A stretch of 6,942 nt of DNA, taken from assembly GCA_007135745.1 (NCBI GenBank), contig SLIH01000271.1, forward strand, positions 1 to 6,942, read 5' to 3'. Numbering within the stretch: position 1 is the stretch's first letter; every line of letters begins with the position of its first letter. Below, one piece after another: positions 1 to 5,516 of the stretch. The position numbers were made by a program, and so were the translations under genes. The DNA comes from Halomonas sp. GTDB lineage: Bacteria > Pseudomonadota > Gammaproteobacteria > Pseudomonadales > Oleiphilaceae. Below the pieces are notes generated by a model. It worked only from the letters and a program-made list of their open reading frames with translations, was not told the origin of the DNA and made no database searches.

Positions 1-1002
1 CGGATCCTTGAGGACGAGCGCCTGGAGATTGATGGTATCAGCGGTACCAGTGCCGGTGCGATGAACGCGGTGGTGCTGGCGGACGGACTTCAGCGTGGTG
101 GCCGTGAGGGTGCTAGAAAGGCGTTGCGTGCGTTCTGGGAGCAGGTCAGCAGCGCAGCCCGGTTTTCGCCCATTCAACGTACCCCGCTGGACCGTTTGTT
201 GGGGAACTATAGTCTGGATCGTTCACCCAGCTATTTTTTTTATGAGACCCTGACGGGGCTTTTTACCCCATCCCAATTGAATCCCTTTGGCTTTAATCCC
301 CTGAAAGACCTGCTGGCCCGGCAGGTGGATTTCGATTGCGTGAATGGTTGCCGCAAAGTGAAGGTGTTTGTAACAGCCACCAATGTGCGCACGGGCCGAG
401 CCCAGATCTTTCGTCAACCGCATATTTCCGTGGATACGGTTATGGCCTCCGCATGCCTGCCGTACATGTTTGAGGCCGTTGAGATTGATGGTGAAGCATA
501 CTGGGACGGGGGCTACAGCGGTAACCCGGCGCTCTTCCCGCTGGTGGACGACCAGGGTTGTCGCGACCTGGTGGTGGTACAGATCAATCCGTTGGTTCGC
601 GAACAATTGCCCTCCACGGGACGGGAAATTATCAACCGCATCAATGAGATCACCTTCAACTCAAGCCTGATCAAGGAGTTGCGGTCTATCCAGTTGTTGC
701 AGCAGCTTATTCAGGCCGAAGGCCTGGAGCTGGAGCGTTATCGCGCCATGCGACTGCACCTGATCCATGCGGAGCGTGATGTAGAGGAACTGGGTGCGTC
801 CAGCAAACTCAATGCGGAATGGCGTTTCCTCACCCGCCTGCACGAACAGGGGCGAGCGTGGGCGGATCAATGGCTTGCTGAGAACTATGATGCCATCGGC
901 AGGCATTCCACCTTCGACCTGAATGAGCTCTTCAGGGACAGCTTCCGACCTATCATCCCGGATGACGCCGACGACATGAGCGACGAGGGGCAGGGCGGAT
1001 GA
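1..1002 (+). CDS. Patatin-like phospholipase/esterase, DUF3734 type (5' partial)
   Basis: Serine acyl hydrolase of the patatin family, expected to cleave an ester bond in a lipid or polyester by a Ser-Asp dyad. The reading frame is open from base 1, so the true start lies outside the window; the first ATG at 61 is internal. The nucleophile motif GTSAG is encoded at 43-57 (Ser codon 49-51), upstream of that ATG, and the dyad Asp lies in DGG at 505-513, followed by GYSGNP. The 333 visible residues include a C-terminal part with the run EITFNSSLIKELR, which I recall as typical of patatins carrying DUF3734. Only the N-terminal strand and oxyanion glycine loop are missing. No signal peptide can be judged. 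The stop codon overlaps the start of the downstream permease gene (ATGA), so the products are probably needed together. Haloarchaeal and some bacterial relatives are linked to polyhydroxyalkanoate degradation; applying that here is inference. The patatin call is firm, the substrate unknown. Confidence 0.9.
   Translation, partial: RILEDERLEIDGISGTSAGAMNAVVLADGLQRGGREGARKALRAFWEQVSSAARFSPIQRTPLDRLLGNYSLDRSPSYFFYETLTGLFTPSQLNPFGFNPLKDLLARQVDFDCVNGCRKVKVFVTATNVRTGRAQIFRQPHISVDTVMASACLPYMFEAVEIDGEAYWDGGYSGNPALFPLVDDQGCRDLVVVQINPLVREQLPSTGREIINRINEITFNSSLIKELRSIQLLQQLIQAEGLELERYRAMRLHLIHAERDVEELGASSKLNAEWRFLTRLHEQGRAWADQWLAENYDAIGRHSTFDLNELFRDSFRPIIPDDADDMSDEGQGG
985..1002 (+). promoter_or_regulatory. 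Ribosome binding site and ATGA stop/start overlap
   Basis: A purine-rich GAGGGG at 985-990 sits 8 bases before the ATG at 999, inside the last codons of the patatin gene. The patatin stop TGA (1000-1002) overlaps that ATG. This arrangement usually means translational coupling. A second in-frame ATG at 1011 is possible as a start but has worse spacing to the purine run. Confidence 0.7.
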
Positions 1003-2450
1003 GCGGCGTGATGGCAATCGTTGTTGCCCTGGGGCTGCTGATGTATCTGGCTTATCGTGGGGTGAGCCTGTTGATCCTGGCACCGGCATTGACTGCGCTG
1101 CTGGCGCTGGTGTCGGTGGATACGCCCCTGCTGGCAAGCTACACCCAGGTGTTCATGGGCGCCGCCGGGAACTTTATTGTGCAGTTCTTTCCGTTGTTTC
1201 TCCTGGGCGCGATTTTCGGCAAGCTGATGGAGGATTCCGGCAGCGCGGAGGTTCTGGCCCGGGCCATTGTCCAGAGGTTGGGCGATGCCCGTGGCATACT
1301 GGCTGTGGTGCTGGCCTGCGCTGTCATGACCTATGGCGGGGTTTCGCTGTTCGTGGTGGCCTTTGCGGTCTATCCCATCGCTGCGGCCCTGTTCCGGCAG
1401 GCCGATCTGCCGAAGCGGTTGATTCCCGGAACCATCGCGCTGGGCGCCTTCACCTTCACCATGACGGCGTTGCCGGGTACGCCGGCCATCCAGAACGCCA
1501 TTCCCATGCCCTATTTTGGCACCTCGCCCTTCGCGGCTCCGGGGCTTGGCATTATCACCGGGCTGCTGATGTTGATGATGGGGCAGGCGTGGCTGAGCTA
1601 TCGCGCGGGTCAGGCGCATGCAGCCGGGGAAGGGTACGGCGACCATGGCGACGCCTCGCCGGAATTCGACCGGGAATTGCGGGAACATGCCGCTGGGGAA
1701 GGCTTTGACGTGATGGAGGTGCCACCCGAGGTGAAGCCACGTGATCTTCCCCCTCTGTCCCTGGCGCTGATGCCCATCGTGCTGGTGATCGTGTTGAACC
1801 TTGTATTCACGACCCTGGTGATGCCCGCCATGAATACGGATTATCTGGCTGAGCCCAGGTACGGGGCGACCGGGCTTGATTCAGTCCGGGGTGTCTGGTC
1901 CGTGATTTCCGCGCTTGTGATCGCCATCCTGTTTCTCATCGCGACCAACATGAAGCGCCTGCCCAGGGTTAAAGAAACACTGGACAGCGGCGCCAATGCT
2001 TCGTTGGTCCCCATCTTCAACACGGCCAGCCTGGTGGGGTTTGGTTCCGTGGTTGCTTCCCTTGCGGCGTTCGGGATGATCAGCGATTGGGTTACTTCTC
2101 TGGGTGGCGATAATCCGCTTATTTCACTGGCGATTGCCGTGAATGTTCTGGCGGGCATGACCGGGTCCGCATCGGGCGGTATGAGTATCGCCCTGTCGAC
2201 TCTGGGCGAAACCTACGTTGCCATGGGGCAGGCTGCGGGTATTTCGCCGGAGCTTATGCATCGGGTCACGGCGGTTGCCACGGGCGGTCTGGATGCCCTG
2301 CCGCACAACGGGGCGGTGATCACCCTGCTGTCCATCTGCGGCCTGACGCACCGCCAGGCTTATCTGGATATTGCCGTGGTGGCCGTACTCGTCCCGATTC
2401 TGTCCCTGGTCGTGCTTATCGCCCTGGGTACCTTGATGGGTACTTTCTGA
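999..2450 (+). CDS. GntP-type permease (gluconate/hydroxy-acid:H+ symporter family)
   Basis: Inner-membrane secondary transporter of 483 residues, about the usual size for GntP-family permeases (around 450 residues), which carry gluconate, hydroxybutyrate or similar organic acids, generally with protons. Hydrophobic segments run almost throughout, for example about residues 5-40, 55-75, 98-132, 181-198, 252-275, 297-315, 333-360, 374-388 and 456-480. A charged, hydrophilic loop at about 200-250 breaks the two halves. Conserved-looking glycine/proline motifs that probably line the substrate path are TALPGTPAIQNAIP (156-169), GMTGSASGGMS (386-396) and GGLDALPHNGAVI (429-441). The gene starts inside the patatin stop codon and no terminator separates the two, so it is the second gene of that operon. 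In pseudomonads a GntP-type gene lies next to a 3-hydroxybutyrate dehydrogenase gene (recalled), which makes 3-hydroxybutyrate one plausible substrate. Substrate and direction of transport cannot be read from the sequence. Confidence 0.88.
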   Translation: MSGVMAIVVALGLLMYLAYRGVSLLILAPALTALLALVSVDTPLLASYTQVFMGAAGNFIVQFFPLFLLGAIFGKLMEDSGSAEVLARAIVQRLGDARGILAVVLACAVMTYGGVSLFVVAFAVYPIAAALFRQADLPKRLIPGTIALGAFTFTMTALPGTPAIQNAIPMPYFGTSPFAAPGLGIITGLLMLMMGQAWLSYRAGQAHAAGEGYGDHGDASPEFDRELREHAAGEGFDVMEVPPEVKPRDLPPLSLALMPIVLVIVLNLVFTTLVMPAMNTDYLAEPRYGATGLDSVRGVWSVISALVIAILFLIATNMKRLPRVKETLDSGANASLVPIFNTASLVGFGSVVASLAAFGMISDWVTSLGGDNPLISLAIAVNVLAGMTGSASGGMSIALSTLGETYVAMGQAAGISPELMHRVTAVATGGLDALPHNGAVITLLSICGLTHRQAYLDIAVVAVLVPILSLVVLIALGTLMGTF

Positions 2451-2477
2451 TTGATCGAGCCGCTGGAGCAGCGTCAT

Positions 2478-2515
2478 CAGCCCAATGCAGGCGGCATCAA
2501 TGGGCTGCTCTCTTC
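2478..2515 (+). terminator. Candidate terminator hairpin after the permease gene
   Basis: The arms CAGCCCA (2478-2484) and TGGGCTG (2501-2507) pair perfectly, and a smaller ATGC/GCAT pairing lies inside the loop. An alternative pairing of GAGCAG just upstream with CTGCTC (2505-2510) could extend the structure. The following bases, CTCTCTT, are only a poor uridine tract, so intrinsic termination is possible but not secure. The hairpin starts 27 bases after the permease stop. Confidence 0.4.
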
Positions 2516-2529
2516 GGGTGCCGGGGGGA

Positions 2530-2558
2530 GTGAACCCTGTTGATTGGCCTGCTACTAT
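2530..2558 (+). promoter_or_regulatory. Weak candidate extended -10 promoter
   Basis: TG-C-TACTAT at 2550-2558 resembles an extended -10 element. GTGAAC (2530-2535) lies 17 bases upstream of the hexamer as a poor -35. A start site near 2565 would give the binding-protein gene a leader of about 200 bases. Matches are only 4 of 6 and 3 of 6, so this is tentative. Confidence 0.3.
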
Positions 2559-2750
2559 CATTTTATTGCACTCCCCTCCTCAGTGAGCGGTGCGCTCGGG
2601 TTCGCTGGCGGAACATGTGCCAGATGCGTCGCAAGCGCAGGAGCATCGAGTGGGCATGGTCGGTAAAAGACCGTCAAACCCGTGCTGCATCCTGTGTGGA
2701 GCCAACTCAGTTGGAAGGATAGGGAGTCGGTGCAGGGAAAGGTTGGTTTC

Positions 2751-2765
2751 GAGGAGAGCATGATG
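2751..2765 (+). promoter_or_regulatory. Ribosome binding site deciding the binding-protein start
   Basis: GAGGAG at 2751-2756 is followed by two adjacent in-frame ATG codons at 2760 and 2763. Spacing of 6 bases favours 2763; 3 bases to 2760 is short. Both produce a signal peptide, whereas the upstream ATG at 2682 would place 27 polar residues before it. Confidence 0.65.
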
Positions 2766-3515
2766 TTCGTTCGGGCATTGGTGGGCTGTATTCTGCTTAT
2801 GGCTGTATCCGGTCCGGCTACGGCTGAGCCCTTCAGGATTGCGGTTCCACCGCTGGCTTCGTTGCTGGAAGAGGACGGCTCGGGAGTCTATCAGCGATTG
2901 ATCGATCAGGCGCTGGTGCCCTTGGATGCTGAGATCGAACAGCACTTCTATCCATACCGACGTGCATTAAGGGTATTTGAGGAAGGTGAAGTGGATTGTG
3001 TCTTCTCTCTCACAGAGGTGCTCCTGGAGCGCCATGGAGAGGATGAGGTTATCTACAGTTTCCCTCTTGGAAAATTCATTTTCCATATTTTTACGCTGGC
3101 GGATGAGCCGGCCATTGAGTCGGTGGAGGCACTCAACGGGTTGTCTGTAGCCACCATACTGGGGCATGAGGTCTATCTTAAGTCAGTGCTGGGGCGCGAC
3201 TTTCAGGTCGAGCAGGTCAGGAGCGAGGCTCAGGCTATCCGTATGCTGGAACTGAACCGGCTGGATGCGTTTATTGCTGCTCTGCCGGACATTCAGCCCT
3301 TTCTGGGGCAACTGAATTATGCACCGGAAAGCCCGTTGCTGGAGAGTTTTGACCGACTCAACTGCCATGCTACCGAACGTAACCTTGCTTTTGTTGACGC
3401 CTTGTCGGAACGGTTGCGGACATTGAAGGAAAATGGGATCTACCGGGAAGAGGCAGGCCCTCTCTATGTTCCCTTTTCCCACGAAGAGGCAGGTCCCTCT
3501 TACGCGGATCGCTGA
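2763..3515 (+). CDS. Periplasmic solute-binding protein, SBP_bac_3-like, orphan
   Basis: Secreted protein of 250 residues resembling the amino-acid-binding (SBP_bac_3) fold. The frame is open from an ATG at 2682, but I place the start at the ATG at 2763: AGGAG at 2752-2756 lies 6 bases ahead, and this start gives a clean signal peptide, MFVRALVGCILLMAVSGPATA, with likely cleavage after residue 21. The adjacent in-frame ATG at 2760 is equally possible apart from its tighter spacing. Mature features fit the fold: FRIAVPP as the first strand (24-30), YPYRRAL (63-69) and GEVDCVFSLT (75-84), SVEALNGLSVATILGHEVY (120-138) as a typical second-lobe start, then LNRLDAFIA (164-172). No permease or ATPase gene is next to it, so it may feed a distant transporter or serve as a sensor or scavenger. 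Ligand unknown. The C-terminus carries a short duplicated segment (residues 229-250). Confidence 0.75.
   Translation: MFVRALVGCILLMAVSGPATAEPFRIAVPPLASLLEEDGSGVYQRLIDQALVPLDAEIEQHFYPYRRALRVFEEGEVDCVFSLTEVLLERHGEDEVIYSFPLGKFIFHIFTLADEPAIESVEALNGLSVATILGHEVYLKSVLGRDFQVEQVRSEAQAIRMLELNRLDAFIAALPDIQPFLGQLNYAPESPLLESFDRLNCHATERNLAFVDALSERLRTLKENGIYREEAGPLYVPFSHEEAGPSYADR
3447..3506 (+). repeat. 36-base in-frame tandem duplication at gene end
   Basis: An identical 11-base run, GAAGAGGCAGG, occurs at 3447-3457 and 3483-3493, exactly 36 bases (12 codons) apart, followed by similar CCCTCT-type sequence in both copies. It encodes EEAGPLY and then EEAGPSY at the C-terminus of the binding protein. The second copy supplies almost all the last 10 residues before the stop. 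The similarity decays after about 20 bases, so the duplication looks aged or only partial. Confidence 0.6.
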
Positions 3516-3519
3516 GGTA

Positions 3520-3561
3520 GCCATTGCCAGAATGATGGCGGAATGGCTTCCTGTGTTTTAT
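3520..3561 (+). terminator. Candidate terminator between convergent genes
   Basis: Arms GCCATT (3520-3525) and AATGGC (3542-3547) pair, with an inner GCC/GGC (3526-3528 and 3537-3539) and a small bulge. The hairpin is followed by TTCCTGTGTTTTATT, a moderate uridine tract on the plus strand. It begins 5 bases after the binding-protein stop and ends beside the stop of the converging gene. No comparable tract exists on the minus strand, so it fits plus-strand termination best. Confidence 0.5.
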
Positions 3562-4679
3562 TCATCACTCTGTTGCTGGCGTTTTTCACCTCTCGCCGGT
3601 TTGCTGTCTTCCCGGATCGGGTCTTTTGAAATCTCAACGCTGGCAAACCCGATATCAGGGCCTTCGGATCGTCGCTGGCCGGGCTCCACGTAGCGGAGGT
3701 CATAAAAGCGAACCAGCCAGCCATCTCCGGTTTCCTCGACTTCCCAATAGGGGTGGCGTGTCCAGGTGGCAAAGCCACGAATGGATTCGTCCTCCAGCGC
3801 CTTACGTACGATAGCGCTTGGCTCCGGGCGCGGCACGGTTTCGGTGCTGCCGTCGGCCTGGATGATGTGGTAATGCTCGTCTTCCGCAACGATCGTGCGA
3901 TGGGCTTGGGGCTGACCGGGCATGGGGTTGGCCTGGACCTGGGTGGCTTGCGGGAAACGCTCCGCTATGGCGGATTCAGCAATTCGGGCCATCCCGTAGA
4001 CGGCGCCGATGTATAGGACCAGCGTTGCGAGACCTGCGCGTGTCAGTGTCTGAATGAAGGCAGGGGAGGGCCTTTGCCATCGGATGACCACGATCACGGC
4101 GACACCAGTCAGCCATAGGGCCTTTACGGCTGCGGGGGGCAGCTCGCTGGTGAGAATGAGCACGCTGGCGAGCGCAGCCAGTAGTGCCCAGCCAAGCTGG
4201 GCTCCAGCACCCTTGGACCAGGCCAGGACAACGCCAACGCCCATGAGTAGCCAGACCCAGGGATCAATAATGAAGAGGGTGTCACCATAGAACCAGCGTC
4301 CGTCGAACGGCATCAGAAGGCGGATGCCGTAGGTGTTGAGCCAATCGAGAAACAGATGAGAAAGCACACCCAGGTAGCTTAATGCCACGATCATGCCGGG
4401 CCGGAAAGGCAGGGTGCCGGCTGTCTGACGCTCGCCCCACCGATGCCAGAGCCCAACCAGCGCGCTAAGCACAAGAGGCAGCAGAATAAGTGCAAGGATG
4501 CCATGACTCCAGCCGCGCCGGAAATAAAGCGAGGTGTCGGTGCCGGCAAAGTGGGCGATCACGTCAATGTCCGGAAGGTTGGCGGCAATCAGCAGTGTGA
4601 CCGTAGCGTACCGGGTGGTGCGCTTGAGGCCGGTTTCCGCAAGCGCGGCCCCGAACAGGGTGTGTGCGACTGGATCCAT
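3558..4679 (-). CDS. Membrane-bound putative metal-dependent hydrolase, YdjM type
   Basis: Inner-membrane protein of 373 residues with the YdjM/PF04307 pattern of metal-ligand-like residues: MDPVAHTLFG at the N-terminus (His6), NLPDIDVIAHF (Asp37, Asp39, His43), RRGWSHG (His59) and LSHLFLDWLNTYG (His108, Asp112). These suggest a hydrolase active site near the membrane; the substrate is unknown for the family. Hydrophobic segments fall at about 61-78, 95-112, 137-154, 161-178, 185-200 and 213-231. Residues about 232-373 form a hydrophilic C-terminal region with no motif I recognise, ending in a charged tail. E. coli YdjM is much shorter (about 200 residues), but longer members with a tail like this are common as far as I recall. 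The start at 4679 opens directly with the family's conserved N-terminus, although the ribosome binding site is weak. It lies 100 bases after the lipoprotein gene on the same strand, so co-transcription is possible. Confidence 0.82.
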   Translation of the reverse strand: MDPVAHTLFGAALAETGLKRTTRYATVTLLIAANLPDIDVIAHFAGTDTSLYFRRGWSHGILALILLPLVLSALVGLWHRWGERQTAGTLPFRPGMIVALSYLGVLSHLFLDWLNTYGIRLLMPFDGRWFYGDTLFIIDPWVWLLMGVGVVLAWSKGAGAQLGWALLAALASVLILTSELPPAAVKALWLTGVAVIVVIRWQRPSPAFIQTLTRAGLATLVLYIGAVYGMARIAESAIAERFPQATQVQANPMPGQPQAHRTIVAEDEHYHIIQADGSTETVPRPEPSAIVRKALEDESIRGFATWTRHPYWEVEETGDGWLVRFYDLRYVEPGQRRSEGPDIGFASVEISKDPIREDSKPARGEKRQQQSDE

Positions 4680-4779
4680 GGCATATCCCGAGTCAGCTCC
4701 GGCATCCTGCTATGACGGGGCCCGCTGCGATACAGGCTCAAAGTCACTGATGGGAGCAGGCACTTTGTCAGAGGCTTCG

Positions 4780-5091
4780 TTATTGCTCTGTTGTGTTGTA
4801 AACGTAGGAGGCGACCTTCCCATCGTCATGGAAGCGTACCACCAGGTCCGTGGTCTTGGCGGGACTGAAGGCCGACCAGCGGTACTTCGCGTAGGTCCAG
4901 GTGCGCTTGCCGTCCTCAATGCCGGTACGCCAGGGCTCGCCGAACATTTCCTGAATATCGGAGCGGGTCGTTTCACCGATTCGGATCTGGTCCACATGCT
5001 GGGTGGGGAAGTCGTGGCCAACGGTGGCACAGCCAGTCAACATAAATACGGACATCAGTAGAGCCGAGATTTTATTTCTCAGTCCTCTCAT
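4780..5091 (-). CDS. Small outer-membrane lipoprotein, SmpA/OmlA (BamE-like) domain
   Basis: Predicted lipoprotein of 103 residues. A basic N-terminus and hydrophobic core lead to the lipobox LTGC, with the lipidated cysteine at residue 21. The +2 residue is Ala, so sorting to the outer membrane is expected. The mature part has the SmpA/OmlA signature IRIGETTRSDIQEMFGEP (36-53), followed by a WTYAKYRW strand (65-72) and DLVVRFHDDGKVASY (82-96), which matches the small alpha-beta fold of BamE-like proteins. Such paralogues are often annotated as BamE-domain proteins; true BamE acts in the outer-membrane protein assembly complex, but I see no basis for calling this one bamE. The start is well supported: AGGGAG lies 6 bases upstream of the ATG. 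The downstream membrane hydrolase gene is on the same strand 100 bases away. Confidence 0.85.
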   Translation of the reverse strand: MRGLRNKISALLMSVFMLTGCATVGHDFPTQHVDQIRIGETTRSDIQEMFGEPWRTGIEDGKRTWTYAKYRWSAFSPAKTTDLVVRFHDDGKVASYVYNTTEQ

Positions 5092-5111
5092 TGCTATCTC
5101 CCTGCCAGATG

Positions 5112-5129
5112 GATGTCGGAGACATCATA
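5112..5129 (-). promoter_or_regulatory. Candidate -10 element overlapping an inverted repeat, lipoprotein promoter
   Basis: On the minus strand TATGAT (complement of 5124-5129) matches the -10 consensus at 5 of 6 positions and would start transcription about 26 bases before the lipoprotein ATG. No good -35 lies at 17 bases (GGGACG). The inverted repeat GATGTC-GGA-GACATC at 5112-5126 overlaps the element and the probable start site, so it could be an operator or a hairpin at the mRNA 5' end. Tentative. Confidence 0.35.
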
Positions 5130-5196
5130 GCTGCTATCGGTCATTTCGTCCCGGGGGTTGCAAGCTTCTGATTGCCGATTGGGTTATCTTTGAGGA

Positions 5197-5234
5197 CAAC
5201 TGCCGACGCCATCAGGCACCTGTGTCGGCAGTTG
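5197..5234 (-). terminator. Strong 11-bp hairpin after the small basic-protein gene
   Basis: Arms CAACTGCCGAC (5197-5207) and GTCGGCAGTTG (5224-5234) are perfectly complementary over 11 bp with a 16-base loop. On the minus strand it begins 10 bases after the stop of the 44-residue protein, the position expected for a terminator. The sequence that follows, TCCTCAAAG, lacks a proper uridine tract, so it may instead protect the mRNA 3' end or work with a factor. Confidence 0.55.
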
Positions 5235-5244
5235 GTAAATCACG

Positions 5245-5379
5245 TCAGCGCCCTTTGGGCTTCTTTTTGCGTGTGAGGTTGGCAACTGCTGGCTTGCTCT
5301 TCTTCTGAGCACGTTTCTCCGCAGCGGTTCTGAGTGGCTTCTTCTTGCCGTCTTTTTTCTTGTTCATGCCCTTGCTCAT
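5245..5379 (-). CDS. Small lysine-rich basic protein (44 residues)
   Basis: A 44-residue protein, MSKGMNKKKDGKKKP onwards, with 15 lysines, 4 arginines and only two acidic residues, ending in RKKKPKGR. The frame stays open back to an ATG at 5457, but I choose the ATG at 5379: GGGGAG lies 7 bases upstream, and the protein then opens with MSKG, a start I recall from short conserved hypothetical proteins of pseudomonads and other gammaproteobacteria (similar Lys-rich sequence with a KKKP and EKRAxK pattern). The upstream extension reads as arginine-rich noise and covers the candidate promoter. Role unknown. The charge suggests binding to nucleic acid, ribosome or another polyanion; this is inference from composition only. 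It appears to be its own transcription unit, with a promoter at about 5457-5485 and a hairpin at 5197-5234. Confidence 0.75.
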   Translation of the reverse strand: MSKGMNKKKDGKKKPLRTAAEKRAQKKSKPAVANLTRKKKPKGR

Positions 5380-5430
5380 GATCGTTCTCCCCAGTTGTGC
5401 ATTCCGGCAGGCCAATTGGCTTACCCGGAG

Positions 5431-5449
5431 CAGGCGCATTCGGCGCCTG
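5431..5449 (-). promoter_or_regulatory. GC-rich hairpin at the predicted mRNA 5' end
   Basis: CAGGCGC (5431-5437) and GCGCCTG (5443-5449) form a perfect 7-bp stem with a 5-base loop. It coincides with the start of the transcript predicted from the promoter at 5457-5485, so it could be a stabilising 5' stem-loop. Alternatively it is the terminator of the upstream acetyltransferase-like gene, whose stop lies 67 bases earlier, but no uridine tract follows on the minus strand. Confidence 0.45.
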
Positions 5450-5456
5450 TTACGCA

Positions 5457-5485
5457 CTTATCCTCCCGAAGCCTTTTGTGGGCAA
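5457..5485 (-). promoter_or_regulatory. Candidate sigma-70 promoter of the small basic-protein gene
   Basis: On the minus strand TTGCCC (complement of 5480-5485) and GATAAG (complement of 5457-5462) are separated by exactly 17 bases; each matches its consensus hexamer at 4 of 6 positions. Transcription would start near 5450, giving a leader of about 70 bases. It lies between the stop of the acetyltransferase-like gene and the 44-residue gene, where a promoter is expected. Confidence 0.4.
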
Positions 5486-5516
5486 TGGGTAGAAGTACGC
5501 ATCGCCGGGTCAGGCG

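Larger units (their letters stand above)
2451..2762. other. 312-base gene-free stretch before the binding-protein gene
   Basis: No convincing gene is present. A 60-codon frame from TTG at 2540 to 2722 has an unlikely composition (rich in Arg, Cys and Trp), no ribosome binding site and no recognisable motif. Beyond the hairpin at 2478-2507, small inverted repeats occur at GAGCG/CGCTC (2585-2597), CGGT/ACCG around 2660-2672, and a two-tier structure with outer arms ATCCT/AGGAT (2689-2693 and 2716-2720) and inner arms CCAAC/GTTGG (2702-2706 and 2710-2714). If transcription starts near 2565 the downstream gene would have a leader of about 200 bases. No known riboswitch consensus or tRNA was recognised. 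Confidence 0.5.

Noticed and set aside
885..1688. 267-codon minus-strand open frame across the patatin/permease junction
   Set aside because: It lies opposite two well-supported genes, is rich in Gln, His and Arg in a low-complexity way, and shows no family motif or ribosome binding site.
2540..2722. 60-codon plus-strand frame from TTG in the intergenic region
   Set aside because: No ribosome binding site, unnatural composition and overlap with the promoter and hairpin region; no recognisable protein.
4680..4779. CAAAGT/ACTTTG pairing between the lipoprotein and hydrolase genes as a terminator
   Set aside because: Only 6 bp with a long loop and no uridine tract; not distinguishable from chance.
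5380..5457. N-terminal extension of the small basic protein to an ATG at 5457
   Set aside because: The added 26 residues look like translated non-coding sequence and contain the 5' hairpin and palindrome; the ATG at 5379 has the strong ribosome binding site and the MSKG start.
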